Shown in pieces: positions 53,773 through 63,327 of a stretch of 64,000 bases of DNA. Positions within the stretch are counted from its first letter, which is position 1. Each line of letters begins with the position of its first letter. Origin of the DNA: G963663315 sp965116335 (GTDB lineage Bacteria; Pseudomonadota; Gammaproteobacteria; Arenicellales; Poriferihabitantaceae); NCBI GenBank assembly GCA_965116335.1, contig OZ220677.1, forward strand, positions 2,356,001-2,420,000, read 5' to 3'. The notes beneath the pieces are model-generated. The model made no database searches and was not told where the DNA came from. It was given only the letters and a program-made list of their open reading frames with translations. Both the position numbers and the translations under genes were made by a program.

Positions 53773-56700
53773 TCATTTAGTCGTGGCGGTCGCGGTAATG
53801 TGATTGGTAGGGCTGGATATGGACCCATGCCTGGTCGCGTTGTGAGTTTCTTGATCGCCCGAATTGCCGCCCGGCGATATTTCCAGCGTGTGATCGAGTT
53901 GCAGGATGGTTTCTATCAGTAGCGGGTGGTAGTCTCCGGGAGATTGCCATAATCCTCTTTGCTGCGCTTCCAGTAAGCGCTCGGCCATTTCCTTCATGGC
54001 CTGCGGATTCGACTGTTCCATGAAAGCCCGGTTTTCGGGGTCAACCAGTAGCGCATCGGTGACCGCCTCGTATTGGTAATCATCAATCAGGCCGGTGGTG
54101 GCGTCGTAGGCGAACAGATAATCCACTGATGCAGCCATTTCAAAGGCGCCCTTGTAGCCATGTTCACGCATGGCGGAGATCCATTTGGGATTGATTACCC
54201 GGCTGCGGACAACCCGGTTGATCTCTTCTTTCAGGGTCCTGATTCTGGGGTTGGCCGGGTCCGAATGATCGCCATGCCAGATAACTGGCTGTTGTCCACG
54301 CAAGACTTCAACGGCATTACTCATGCCACCCTGAAACTGATAATAATCATCGGAATCCAGCAAGTCATGTTCCCGGTTGTCCTGGTTCTGCACCACCGCC
54401 TCCATCTGGCTCAGACGCGATTCGAATGAGGCGAAGGCCGTCTCGCCGAAATGCTCCGTGCTGTAACTGTAGCCTCCCCAGTTGACATAAGCCTGAGCCA
54501 GGTCGCGTCCATCCGTCCAGGTTCCCTGATCAATCAGTCCCTGCAGCCCGGCGCCGTAACCACCGGGTTTGGACCCGAAAACCCGAAAGCGGGCGTGCAC
54601 TCCGGCCTGTCGGTCGTCCATGCCACCGGCAATCAGGTGTTCTTTGTCGAGTTCCATATTCTCCCGAATCACATTACTGTCGCCGGGTTCTTCATACTCC
54701 GCCAGCGTCTGTACCGCAGTATCGAACAGCCGGGCGACGTTGGGGAATGCATCCCGGAAAAACCCTGAAATACGGAGTGTCACATCGACTCGTGGTCGCC
54801 CCAACCGGAAGCCGGGTATGACCTCGATATCGACCACCCGACCGGAACCTTCGGCCCATACCGGACGCACTCCGATCAGCGCGAAAGCCTGGGCAATATC
54901 GTCTCCTCCGGTACGCATGGTTGAGGTGCCCCATACGGATAATCCCAGCTGGCGGGGATATTCGCCCTGTTCCTGCAAGTGTCTGGCGAGCAGTTCATCG
55001 GCGGAGCGTTGCCCCAGTTCCCAGGCGCTCTGAGTCGGAATTGAGCGCGAGTCCAACGAGTAGAAGTTGCGCCCGGTCGGCAGTACGTCGAGCCGTCCAC
55101 GAGTCGGCGCTCCACTGGGTCCGGCGGGCACGAACTGCCCCTCCAGCGCCCCGACCAGATTGGCGATTTCATCTCTTGCCGAGTCCTTCAGTGCATTGGC
55201 GACCACGCGGATGATGTATTGCAGTAACGGTTTTGTGGATACCAGAGCCGACTCGATCGGCTGGTTGGACAGGGCTTTCTGTACGCACTGTTCGGCGAGT
55301 TGTTCCAGCCGTTCCCGTGTATCTGCCTCGGTGCGCCAACTCGAATCGTCGACTGCTGCCAGCATTGGCGGGCGTGTGCCATGCCAGGCAACCGCCGGGT
55401 TGAATCGCAAGGGGTCGAATGGCTGTTTGCCGTTGACCAGCCCCAGATCATCGCTCAGGCAATATAGCAATCCGCGGTCTTGCAACCGTTCTCCGCGTGG
55501 CAGGCGAGTCAGCGCGACCAGCGTTTCCGCCAGTTTGTCCGGTTCGGGAAGCTCCCCGAACCGATGCAGGCCGTGGCGGATTGAGGATTCTTTCAGCTCG
55601 CACAGCCAGGCATCGACTCGGCCAAGCAGACTGTCTTGGTCCTCGTCCTTGTCAATATCCGTACCGATCTCCTTATCCAGATTGGACTCTTCCAGTTTCT
55701 TTAATATCTGCTGTTTGAGCCAGGCTTCACGGCGGCTGTCGAGACCGGCGGCCTGATAGTATTCATCCACCTTGTTTTCCAGATCGAGCAAGTCTCCATA
55801 GATTTCCGCTCGCGCCATCGGTGGAGTCAGGTGGTCGAGAACGACGGCTGCGGCGCGGCGTTTCGCCTGCGCCCCTTCACCGGGGTCATTGACGATAAAG
55901 GGATACAGGTGCGGCATCGGCCCCAGCACAATATCCGGCCAGCACTGCCCGGAAAGCGCGACACTTTTGCCCGGTAGCCATTCGAGATTGCCATGCTTGC
56001 CGACATGAACCAGCGCATCCGCCTGCCAGACATGTCGCAGCCAGAAGTAGAAAGCGATATAGCCATGTGGTGGCGTCAAATCCGGATCATGATAGCAGGC
56101 CGCCACATCCAGATTGTATCCACGGGCTGGCTGTATGCCGACGAAGGTATCACCGGTCCGCAAGCCAGCCACCATGATTCGCCCGTTTCTGAACATCGGG
56201 TCGCTTTGCGGGGTTCCCCAGCGTTGCGTGACCTGATCCCGGTTTTCCCGCGGCAGTTGTTCAAACCATTTCAGGTAATCATCCAGCGCCAGACTCTGGT
56301 TGCAGGCTTTGATCGGATTAGTGTCCGTGTCATTGGTGACGGTCGACTGCAACAGCGACATCAGAGCGTCGCCGTTTTGTGGAATGTCGGTGACCGGGAA
56401 GTCTGCCTGCTGTAACGCGCGCAGGATATTGATGACTGAGGCCGGAGTGTCGAGGCCGACACCGTTGCCAAGCCTGCCGTTACGGGTGGGGTAATTGGCC
56501 AGTATCAGGGCGATGCGCTTGTCCCGGTTCGGACGGCTCGACAAGGCGGCCCACTTCGCGGCCAGCCGGGCAGTGAAGCGTGCTCGCTCCGGGTTCAGCC
56601 GGTAACGGATGACATCCATCTGGGTTTGTTCGCTGTGTCGCAACCGGGTCTTGAAGCTGACAGCCGGGCCGATAATCCGACCATCGTACTCCGGTAGCGC

Positions 56701-57699
56701 AATATTCATCGCGATATCCCGACTGCGTAGCCCCTGGGCTGACTGCGCCCAGTCCGATTCGCTGTTAGCCGCCAGAATAGCCTGAATGACCGGGATATTC
56801 TTCCCGAAAAGCCGGGTTGGAGCCTGCGGCTCGCCAGACAGGGAGGCATTGCCTTCTATATGCTGGGAAAAACTGGTGGTATTGATCACGACATGACAGC
56901 CAGACTGCTCGATCAGGTGGTCAATCGTGTGCATGCAATCCGGGTTTTTCAGGGAAAGGACGGCTACCGCGAGCGTGTTGAATTCAGCTTCGAGGATTTC
57001 GATGAAGCGATCAAAAGCATCGGTATTGCCGGACTGCACATGGCTGCGATAGAACAACAACAGCGCGTTGGGCCTGGTCTGGTCTCTCGATTGCAGCCAC
57101 TGATGCAGGGTGATCGACTGCCTTGATCGGTCATAAATCAGCGAAAAGGGCAATCTCACGGGAGGTGGCACAGCCGAGCGGACGGGTTGTGCCCTGCCTT
57201 TGGCCGGCTCGCCAAAAAACTGTTCAGCCAGAAATGCGAACAGGCTGGATGTGTTTGGTTTGCCGCCCTCGCGCAGGTAACGCCAGATCGTATGATGCTG
57301 TTCGGCATGGCAACTGGATATGTGTACCAGTTCCGGGTCGGGCTGGTCATCGCCGGGAACCACGATCAGGTGGATTGCGTGTTGCGCCGAGAGCGCACTC
57401 AGCCGCTCCATACCATATTGCCAGTAAGCGCTGCCGCCGAGCAGGGAGACCAGAATCAGTCTGGCATGTTGCAGGACTGAATGTTCGTACAGGTCATAAG
57501 CGGCTGGTTTTGTCAGATGAACCAGATTGGCAAGTCGCACGGTCGGGCTTCCCTCGGCCAGCGCATCTGCGCCATCAGCCAGCAGGCCCAGGGAAGTATC
57601 CTGAGAGGAGAGGATGACGATTTCAGCCGGACTCTGTTGCAGGTCAATGATGCCTTCTTCATCACTGAAACCGCCGGGTCTGGCTGCCAACAGGTGCAT
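53773..57699 (-). CDS. cobN: Cobaltochelatase subunit CobN
   Basis: A 1308-residue large subunit of the ATP-dependent chelatase that inserts cobalt into hydrogenobyrinic acid a,c-diamide in the late-insertion pathway. Family blocks include RIALILANYPTRNGRLGNGVG, then AFYFWLRHVWQADALVHVGK with HGNLEWLPGKSV, and GGDDIAQAFALIGVRPVWAEG in the C-terminal third, near RLGRPRVDVTLRISGFFRD. The C-terminus ends in a low-complexity Ser/Thr/Asn/Gly tail. No cobS or cobT is in the window; an AAA+ partner (CobST or ChlID-like) must lie elsewhere. It is the last gene of the leftward operon. Confidence 0.95.
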   Translation of the reverse strand: MHLLAARPGGFSDEEGIIDLQQSPAEIVILSSQDTSLGLLADGADALAEGSPTVRLANLVHLTKPAAYDLYEHSVLQHARLILVSLLGGSAYWQYGMERLSALSAQHAIHLIVVPGDDQPDPELVHISSCHAEQHHTIWRYLREGGKPNTSSLFAFLAEQFFGEPAKGRAQPVRSAVPPPVRLPFSLIYDRSRQSITLHQWLQSRDQTRPNALLLFYRSHVQSGNTDAFDRFIEILEAEFNTLAVAVLSLKNPDCMHTIDHLIEQSGCHVVINTTSFSQHIEGNASLSGEPQAPTRLFGKNIPVIQAILAANSESDWAQSAQGLRSRDIAMNIALPEYDGRIIGPAVSFKTRLRHSEQTQMDVIRYRLNPERARFTARLAAKWAALSSRPNRDKRIALILANYPTRNGRLGNGVGLDTPASVINILRALQQADFPVTDIPQNGDALMSLLQSTVTNDTDTNPIKACNQSLALDDYLKWFEQLPRENRDQVTQRWGTPQSDPMFRNGRIMVAGLRTGDTFVGIQPARGYNLDVAACYHDPDLTPPHGYIAFYFWLRHVWQADALVHVGKHGNLEWLPGKSVALSGQCWPDIVLGPMPHLYPFIVNDPGEGAQAKRRAAAVVLDHLTPPMARAEIYGDLLDLENKVDEYYQAAGLDSRREAWLKQQILKKLEESNLDKEIGTDIDKDEDQDSLLGRVDAWLCELKESSIRHGLHRFGELPEPDKLAETLVALTRLPRGERLQDRGLLYCLSDDLGLVNGKQPFDPLRFNPAVAWHGTRPPMLAAVDDSSWRTEADTRERLEQLAEQCVQKALSNQPIESALVSTKPLLQYIIRVVANALKDSARDEIANLVGALEGQFVPAGPSGAPTRGRLDVLPTGRNFYSLDSRSIPTQSAWELGQRSADELLARHLQEQGEYPRQLGLSVWGTSTMRTGGDDIAQAFALIGVRPVWAEGSGRVVDIEVIPGFRLGRPRVDVTLRISGFFRDAFPNVARLFDTAVQTLAEYEEPGDSNVIRENMELDKEHLIAGGMDDRQAGVHARFRVFGSKPGGYGAGLQGLIDQGTWTDGRDLAQAYVNWGGYSYSTEHFGETAFASFESRLSQMEAVVQNQDNREHDLLDSDDYYQFQGGMSNAVEVLRGQQPVIWHGDHSDPANPRIRTLKEEINRVVRSRVINPKWISAMREHGYKGAFEMAASVDYLFAYDATTGLIDDYQYEAVTDALLVDPENRAFMEQSNPQAMKEMAERLLEAQQRGLWQSPGDYHPLLIETILQLDHTLEISPGGNSGDQETHNATRHGSISSPTNHITATATTK

Positions 57700-57710
57700 G
57701 ACCGGTGCCG

Positions 57711-58826
57711 TCAGTCAGCAGAATGGTTGCGCAGTACCGCTTCTATATCCTTCGCATTGAGTCCCTTGCCGATGAATACCAGACGGCTGCGGCGTTCTTC
57801 GTCACAATGCCAGAGGCGGTCGAAATAACAGTCAATGCGGTCACCGACTCCCTGAAATACCTGGCGCATTGCCTTGCCCGGCAGAGCCAGAAAACCCTTG
57901 ACCCGGTAGATTGTGTGATGCGCTATCAGTTGTTTGACGGCGCCGGCGATACATTCTCCATCGACTTCTCCTAATTCGACACATACCGAGTCACAATGAT
58001 CATGGGCGTGGTCATGATCGTGACCGTGTCGGTGCAGGTCGTCATGATGAGTCTGAATGCTTTCGATGTTTTGCTCGGTTGCGAATTGCAGTCCCATGAT
58101 CAGTTCCTTGTCAATTTTTCCGTTTGCCGCTTCGACCATCCTGACTCCACGCCGAAGGTGCGGTTGCAGTCGCTCCCGCACGGTCCGGGCTTGCTGGTCG
58201 GGTAGCTGGTCTACCTTGCTGATGATGACCAGGTCTGCCGATACCAGCTGATCTTCCAGCAGTTCACGCAGGGAAGGATCATGATCAAGGCTTTCGTCTG
58301 TGGCACGCTGTTGATGCACTCGCTCTGGATTATCGGCTAGTCTGTGGTCCGCTATAGCCGGGCCATCGGCAACCGTAATCACACAATCAACGGTGAAGAA
58401 CTGCTTGATTTCCGGCCAGTTGAAAGCCTGTACCAATGGTTTCGGCAATGCCAGCCCGGAAGTTTCGATCAGGATATGGTCGATGTCCTGACGACGCTCG
58501 ACCAGGTGTTTCATGACGGGCAGGAACTCCTCTTCCACTGTGCAGCAGATACAACCATTGGCCAGTTCATAGATTCCATCTGTGCCGGCTTGCGTGGCGA
58601 CTGATGGGTCGGTGTTTGGCTGGTTGCCCGGCTCACTGTTCGTATCATCGCAGCCCAGGGCGCAGCTTCTCAGCAATTCGGCATCAATGTCCAGCTCACC
58701 GAATTCATTGACAATGACGGCAATACGTTTGCCATTGGCCTGGCGGATCACATTCGATAGCAGTGTGGTTTTACCGCTGCCGAGAAAGCCGGTGACGACG
58801 GTGGCCGGGATTTTGTTCAGTTTCAT
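57711..58826 (-). CDS. cobW: CobW-type metallochaperone GTPase
   Basis: A 371-residue G3E GTPase. Walker A is VTGFLGSGKTTLLSNV; the family CxCC metal motif is NGCICCTVEEEFL; the guanine site is ISKVDQLP. A histidine-rich loop with HRHGHDHDHAHDH near residue 275 is a metal-binding tail common in CobW proteins. It is thought to supply cobalt for the chelatase, and it sits directly before cobN with 11 bases between. Its ATG overlaps the cobM stop by four bases. Confidence 0.95.
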   Translation of the reverse strand: MKLNKIPATVVTGFLGSGKTTLLSNVIRQANGKRIAVIVNEFGELDIDAELLRSCALGCDDTNSEPGNQPNTDPSVATQAGTDGIYELANGCICCTVEEEFLPVMKHLVERRQDIDHILIETSGLALPKPLVQAFNWPEIKQFFTVDCVITVADGPAIADHRLADNPERVHQQRATDESLDHDPSLRELLEDQLVSADLVIISKVDQLPDQQARTVRERLQPHLRRGVRMVEAANGKIDKELIMGLQFATEQNIESIQTHHDDLHRHGHDHDHAHDHCDSVCVELGEVDGECIAGAVKQLIAHHTIYRVKGFLALPGKAMRQVFQGVGDRIDCYFDRLWHCDEERRSRLVFIGKGLNAKDIEAVLRNHSAD

Positions 58827-59635
58827 GCTCTTTTTACTTTCCTCGGATGGATGGGTTTTCTTTTCGGGCGGTAGACATGGGCCTGGTTGCGGTCATACAG
58901 GAATGAATCGTTGAATTGCTCCGGGTCCAGCACCGCCCCAACCAGGATCAGGCTGGTACGGGTGAATTTTCGCTGCCGGACTTTGCCGACAATATCGGCC
59001 AAAGTGCCACACACGAAATCCTGCTCCGGCCAGCCTGTGCGGTAACACACGGCAACCGGGCAGGATTCACCGTAATGCGGAATCAGCTCACGGACGATTT
59101 TATGGATATGACTGACGCCGAGATGAATCGCCAGGGTCGCGCCGTGCCGGGCCAGACTGTCCAGATTCTCGTTCTCCGGCATGGGGGTTTTCGCGCCGTA
59201 TCGGGTATGGATGACTGTCTGTGTAACTCCTGACAGAGTCAGTTCCTTTTTCAGCCAGGCTGCCGATGCGCTGGTTGCAGTGACTCCCGGTATGACCTCG
59301 AACGGGATGTCGAGTCGTTGCAGCCGCCGCATCTGTTCACCGATGGCTCCGTAGATCGACGGGTCGCCGGAATGCACTCTGGCGACATCCCGGCCTGCGG
59401 CATGGGCGGTTTGCATACGCTCGATAATCTCATCGAGATTCAGGGGGGCTGTATCTTCGATAGCGACCTCGACATCGGTGCCGGCGTTCGCTCCCGCCTC
59501 CGCCAGGACTTCCTCGGGAACCAGAGAACCCGCGTAAAGAATCACCGGACAACGCCGAATCAGGTTGAGTCCTTTCACGGTGATCAGTTCCGGGTCCCCC
59601 GGCCCGGCGCCAATGAAGTACACAGTCATTCGCAT
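58823..59635 (-). CDS. cobM: Precorrin-4 C11-methyltransferase
   Basis: A 270-residue SAM-dependent methyltransferase that methylates C-11 of the corrin ring. The start is ATG 59635 (MRMTVYFIGAGPGDPELITV) overlapping cobJ by ten bases; the longer open frame to 59677 is not family-like. Signatures are VARVHSGDPSIYGAI, PFEVIPGVTATSASAAWL and a SCPVAVCYRTGWPEQ stretch. CbiF is the equivalent in the early-cobalt route; the sequence does not decide between them. Confidence 0.93.
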   Translation of the reverse strand: MRMTVYFIGAGPGDPELITVKGLNLIRRCPVILYAGSLVPEEVLAEAGANAGTDVEVAIEDTAPLNLDEIIERMQTAHAAGRDVARVHSGDPSIYGAIGEQMRRLQRLDIPFEVIPGVTATSASAAWLKKELTLSGVTQTVIHTRYGAKTPMPENENLDSLARHGATLAIHLGVSHIHKIVRELIPHYGESCPVAVCYRTGWPEQDFVCGTLADIVGKVRQRKFTRTSLILVGAVLDPEQFNDSFLYDRNQAHVYRPKRKPIHPRKVKRA

Positions 59636-60432
59636 TCTCCGGGCTTTTTTGAATAGCCGCGCGGCGTGTAGACCCATTCCCGTTTCAAGTGCGGATTGAT
59701 AATATGGCGGGACTCACTGCTGCCAACGGATACGCAGGTGAACATGTCGATATCGGCGGCGTCCAGGTCGCCCAGGGTGATGATGTCGGTCCGGTGATCG
59801 GCCCGTGTCAGATTGCGGCCCGCAACTACCGGCGTCGAGGCCGCCCGGTATTCAAGCAGAATGTCCCGCGCGCGGTTGAGCTGCCAGTTCCTGCGCGCCG
59901 ACACAGGATTGTAAAAGGAAACCACGAAATCACCGGCTCCGGCGGCATGGATGCGGTTTTCGATGGTCGCCCAGGGAGTGAGCAGGTCGGACAGGGAAAT
60001 GCTACAAAAATCATGTCCGAGCAAGGCGCCGGCATAACTCGAATTGGCCTGCATGGCGCTGATTCCAGGGATGATTTCTATCTCTACCCGCAACCATTCG
60101 GGATGCTCCGGCGCGTCTCCCAGCTGATTATCAATCAACTCCAGCGCCAGCGTCGCCATGGCATAGATACCGATGTCTCCACTGGACAGCAGGGCGGTGG
60201 TTCTGCCGTTTGCAGCCAGACCGAGTGCAGCAGCGGCGCGTTCGGTTTCTGCGCCGAGTGGATACCGATGACATCGTTTGCCGTCCCACAATCCGGCAAT
60301 CTGCTGCTCCAGCAAGTCGATATAAAGGGAGTACGAGACAATGTCGGTAGCCGCCCGGATTGCGTCCATCGCCTGGTCTGTGAGCCATGCCCGATCACCG
60401 GGGCCGGTACTGACCAGGTACAGACGGTTCAT
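59626..60432 (-). CDS. cobJ: Precorrin-3B C17-methyltransferase
   Basis: A 268-residue methyltransferase started at ATG 60432 (MNRLYLVSTGPGDRAWLTDQ); the frame open upstream to 60696 is low in complexity and overlaps cbiG. Family blocks are YSLYIDLLEQ, TALLSSGDIGIYAMATLALE, IIPGISAMQANSSYAGALLG, HDFCSISLSDLLTPW and FYNPVSARRNWQL. CobJ/CbiH contracts the ring and methylates C-17. The companion is cbiG rather than cobG in the visible operon. Confidence 0.93.
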   Translation of the reverse strand: MNRLYLVSTGPGDRAWLTDQAMDAIRAATDIVSYSLYIDLLEQQIAGLWDGKRCHRYPLGAETERAAAALGLAANGRTTALLSSGDIGIYAMATLALELIDNQLGDAPEHPEWLRVEIEIIPGISAMQANSSYAGALLGHDFCSISLSDLLTPWATIENRIHAAGAGDFVVSFYNPVSARRNWQLNRARDILLEYRAASTPVVAGRNLTRADHRTDIITLGDLDAADIDMFTCVSVGSSESRHIINPHLKREWVYTPRGYSKKPGECE

Positions 60433-61214
60433 CAAACCCACCCCTCCGTCCGATAACTGCGTGCCACCGCGATGGTGGCTCTCGCGTTTTTTTGCTTGGG
60501 CAGGACCAGTTCGGCCCGATTGCCGGTGATCTCCGCTGCCGCAATCAGGGCCGCCGCCTCCGCCACGCCGTAACACCCCACCTCCCGGAAAACCGTCTCC
60601 GATTTTTCCGTTAATTGATCCTCGACACTCCGCAAACGCTGTGCCGACCAGGTCTGGAAGGGCAGCGTAAGGTTGCAGGCAGTGGTAATCAGACAAGGTT
60701 CGTCGGCTTTGCGATCAATGCTGGCCAGCGCCGAGAACGACTCGCCGATATGGAGCACGGCGGAAGCCTTACCCAGCAGTTCATCGATCATCTCTACCGG
60801 GCAGTTGCGGTCGCAACCGATGCCGAGCGCATAAACCGGCTGTCCGTAGTCACCGGCGGAGGTGATCACGCAACGGGCGCCGATGTGTTGGGCGATGCGC
60901 CGGGCCAGCGCGTCCGCCCCGCCCTGATGCCCGGATAAAAGCGGGATGACATGATCACCGGATTCATCCAGCACGACCACCGCGGGGTCCCGGTATTTGT
61001 CCCGCAATGCTGGCGCAAGGGCGCGCATCACAATCCCGGCTGCACAGATAAAAATACAGTCATGGCCCTGTGTGAAGTCATCCCGCACAGTTTCTATGAA
61101 CGGGCTTGCTCGATGTTTGTGAATGCTGGACGGAACCGCCTCCAGCAGCCTGATGCCAAGCGCTCGTCCCGGTTCGGTCAGGCTGTATATGATGGCGGGT
61201 TGCTGGTTAGTCAT
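60432..61214 (-). CDS. cbiG: CbiG-type cobalt-precorrin-5A hydrolase
   Basis: A 260-residue protein started at ATG 61214 by coupling with cobI. The N-terminal CbiG domain is clear: IFICAAGIVMRALAPALRDK, then YRDPAVVVLDESGDHVIPLL and SGHQGGADALA. The C-terminal half is CbiG_C/CobE-like (YALGIGCDRNCP, SIDRKADEPC). The middle domain of full-length CbiG (about 350 residues) is absent. CbiG opens and removes the acetaldehyde fragment in the oxygen-independent route, so its presence with CobN is notable. Confidence 0.88.
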   Translation of the reverse strand: MTNQQPAIIYSLTEPGRALGIRLLEAVPSSIHKHRASPFIETVRDDFTQGHDCIFICAAGIVMRALAPALRDKYRDPAVVVLDESGDHVIPLLSGHQGGADALARRIAQHIGARCVITSAGDYGQPVYALGIGCDRNCPVEMIDELLGKASAVLHIGESFSALASIDRKADEPCLITTACNLTLPFQTWSAQRLRSVEDQLTEKSETVFREVGCYGVAEAAALIAAAEITGNRAELVLPKQKNARATIAVARSYRTEGWV

Positions 61215-61963
61215 TGGCTCAGGTTTCTCGAACAATGGATCAGGAACAACGAGAAATACGGCCCCGTACCGTCACCCAGGGTGCGGATGTCGCGCACGAT
61301 TTTCTGCCTGGAATGTCCGGCGTATTCCACATAACAAGCGTCTTTGGAGCGATTCGCCTGTTCAATCAGTTGCAGGATTCTGGCGCGACGGCGACCGGGC
61401 TTCATGATCGCGACATTGTCGAACCGGATCAGCGTGTCGAGGATATCGTCATCCTCCCTGCGCCCGGATATCACAGCCAGGTTCTCGGCGAGCCGTGTCA
61501 TCGGCATCCCGGTCAGGGCCGCACAGGCATTGAACGAGTTAATCCCCGGCACCACAAAGGTGGGATATTGCGCGCTCAGCCGGTCATGCAGACAGGAAAA
61601 CGAACCGAATAACAGCGGGTCTCCCTGGCACAGGAAGCCGACCTCCCGGCCTTCATCCAGATGGCTCGCGATGACCTGCGCCGCCTGGTCATAAATCCGG
61701 TTGGCGACCTCCCGATTGTCACACATCGGCATCACGAAAGCCTGTTGTCGTTGCGCTGGATGGGTCGGGTTGGCGAGTGCGTCCGCTGCAATCTCCCGCG
61801 CCATCGAATAGCCGCGGTCGCTGGATAGATAAGTGATCACATCGCATTGCCGAATCAGGCGCCAGGCTTTCAGAGTCAATAGCTCCGGGTCGCCCGGCCC
61901 GACTCCGATACCATAGAATTGTCCCGATGAATGCGCGCCGGACGCGCTCCTGCTCTGGCTCAT
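61211..61963 (-). CDS. cobI: Precorrin-2 C20-methyltransferase
   Basis: A 250-residue methyltransferase that starts corrin-specific methylation at C-20. The ATG at 61963 overlaps the cobL stop by four bases. Blocks are FYGIGVGPGDPELLTLKAWR, GREVGFLCQGDPLLFGSFSC, VVPGINSFNACAALTGMPM and NVAIMKPGR. The N-terminal 17 residues are low in complexity. CbiL is the early-cobalt equivalent. Confidence 0.93.
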   Translation of the reverse strand: MSQSRSASGAHSSGQFYGIGVGPGDPELLTLKAWRLIRQCDVITYLSSDRGYSMAREIAADALANPTHPAQRQQAFVMPMCDNREVANRIYDQAAQVIASHLDEGREVGFLCQGDPLLFGSFSCLHDRLSAQYPTFVVPGINSFNACAALTGMPMTRLAENLAVISGRREDDDILDTLIRFDNVAIMKPGRRRARILQLIEQANRSKDACYVEYAGHSRQKIVRDIRTLGDGTGPYFSLFLIHCSRNLSQ

Positions 61964-63327
61964 GACTGCATCCTGCCAGCTGTCTGGCGATGGACTGCGG
62001 GTTTGACGCATTTCATGACTGTAACCGGCTTCAACGTTCTCATGGTCGCGCTTCCCGGCAGGGTTTTCCCGACTTGCAGGGTGACTCGTTCGTTATCCGG
62101 TTTGTCGTCAAAAAATGAAGTCAGCGCAGCCGCGCTCTGTTCGGTCACGGTGCTGGCCACCAGCTTCCCGGCTGGCTTCAACCGTTGCCAGGCGTAGTCC
62201 AGCAATTCAGCCAGTTTGTCAGGGCTGCCGCTGCCACCGATGAAGATGCAGTCCGGGTCTGGCAGAGACGTACAACTTGCCGGAGCCAGGCCGTGAATCG
62301 GAACAAGATTCAGACGGGTGCCGAACCGTTCACTGTTGGTCAGGATATGCCCGACACGATCCGCGGATTGTTCGATTGCGTAAATCCGGCCCGAATGGTT
62401 CCACCTGGCCCACTCGACACTGACACTGCCACAGCCCGCACCAATATCCCAGGCGATTTCACCATTTTCCGGAGACATTAGAGACAGGATCGTCAGACGG
62501 GTTTCGCGTTTGCTGATCATGCCGTATCCGGGTTCTGCTCCGGTCGAGAACAGGTGATCGGAAATACCTGGAAAAGCAGGTAGCGCCGATGCCGCCGATG
62601 CCGATACCCCCGGGTCGCGCCGCAGATCAATGATGCAGACATTCAGCGCATGAAATTCCGAGTGCGGTTGTGGTGGTTGCCCCGCCGAAGCGGCCAGATC
62701 ACTCGCTGAAAACTGCCGAATCTGTTGGGCTGTGTTGCCCATGGCCTCACATATCCGGATGATGGACGAGCCATAACCCTGCCGCTCCAGTTCCCCTGCA
62801 ATGGCTTCTGGAGTACAGTCCCGGTCGGTCAAAACCGCGATCTGGTGACGGTGCCGGATATGCCGGCGCAGTGTATCCAGAGGCCGCCCATGCAGGCTGA
62901 CGACCTCGGTCTGCCGCCATGACAGGCCGAGCGCATGAAAGCAGGATTGAATGCTCGAAATGTTCGGGTGAAACCGTAGTTTGTGCTGTGCGATCAATCG
63001 CCCCAGCCACTCGCCGATGCCGTAAAACAGTGCATCCCCCGAACCCAGCACCACGATTCTGGCGGACTGGTTGGCAATCAGTATTTCGCGCAACTCGCAC
63101 AACGGAGACGGGAAAATTACCTTGCGGGCATCGCTTTTGACTTTCGCAATCTGTCTGAAGTGACGTTGTGCGCCACAGATCAGTTGCGCCCGGCCAATAT
63201 CTGCCAGTGCGTTCTGTGACAGCAGGGCCGGGTCGTCACAGCCCAGACTGACCACGCTGATCGGTGGCCCGCGCCACTCAATTGGTGTTGGCAAATCTTC
63301 TTTTTGTGCCGTTGGCGGGGCTAACAT
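61960..63327 (-). CDS. cobL: Precorrin-6B C5,15-methyltransferase (decarboxylating)
   Basis: A 455-residue fusion of CbiE-like and CbiT-like domains. The N-terminal part (about 20-240) has SVVSLGCDDPALLSQNALAD, VVLGSGDALFYGIGEWL and VVSLHGRPLDTLRRHI. The C-terminal methyltransferase (about 270-440) has WDIGAGCGSVSVEWARWNH and CIFIGGSGSPDKLAELLDYA. Together they methylate C-5 and C-15 and decarboxylate the C-12 acetate. It overlaps cobH by seven bases. The interdomain linker is Ala/Ser-rich. Confidence 0.95.
   Translation of the reverse strand: MLAPPTAQKEDLPTPIEWRGPPISVVSLGCDDPALLSQNALADIGRAQLICGAQRHFRQIAKVKSDARKVIFPSPLCELREILIANQSARIVVLGSGDALFYGIGEWLGRLIAQHKLRFHPNISSIQSCFHALGLSWRQTEVVSLHGRPLDTLRRHIRHRHQIAVLTDRDCTPEAIAGELERQGYGSSIIRICEAMGNTAQQIRQFSASDLAASAGQPPQPHSEFHALNVCIIDLRRDPGVSASAASALPAFPGISDHLFSTGAEPGYGMISKRETRLTILSLMSPENGEIAWDIGAGCGSVSVEWARWNHSGRIYAIEQSADRVGHILTNSERFGTRLNLVPIHGLAPASCTSLPDPDCIFIGGSGSPDKLAELLDYAWQRLKPAGKLVASTVTEQSAAALTSFFDDKPDNERVTLQVGKTLPGSATMRTLKPVTVMKCVKPAVHRQTAGRMQS

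Noticed and set aside
59677..60696. Longer N-termini for cobM (to 59677) and cobJ (to 60696)
   Set aside because: The extra residues are low in complexity and overlap the neighbouring coding genes; the internal ATGs match family starts and the ATG/TGA overlaps.
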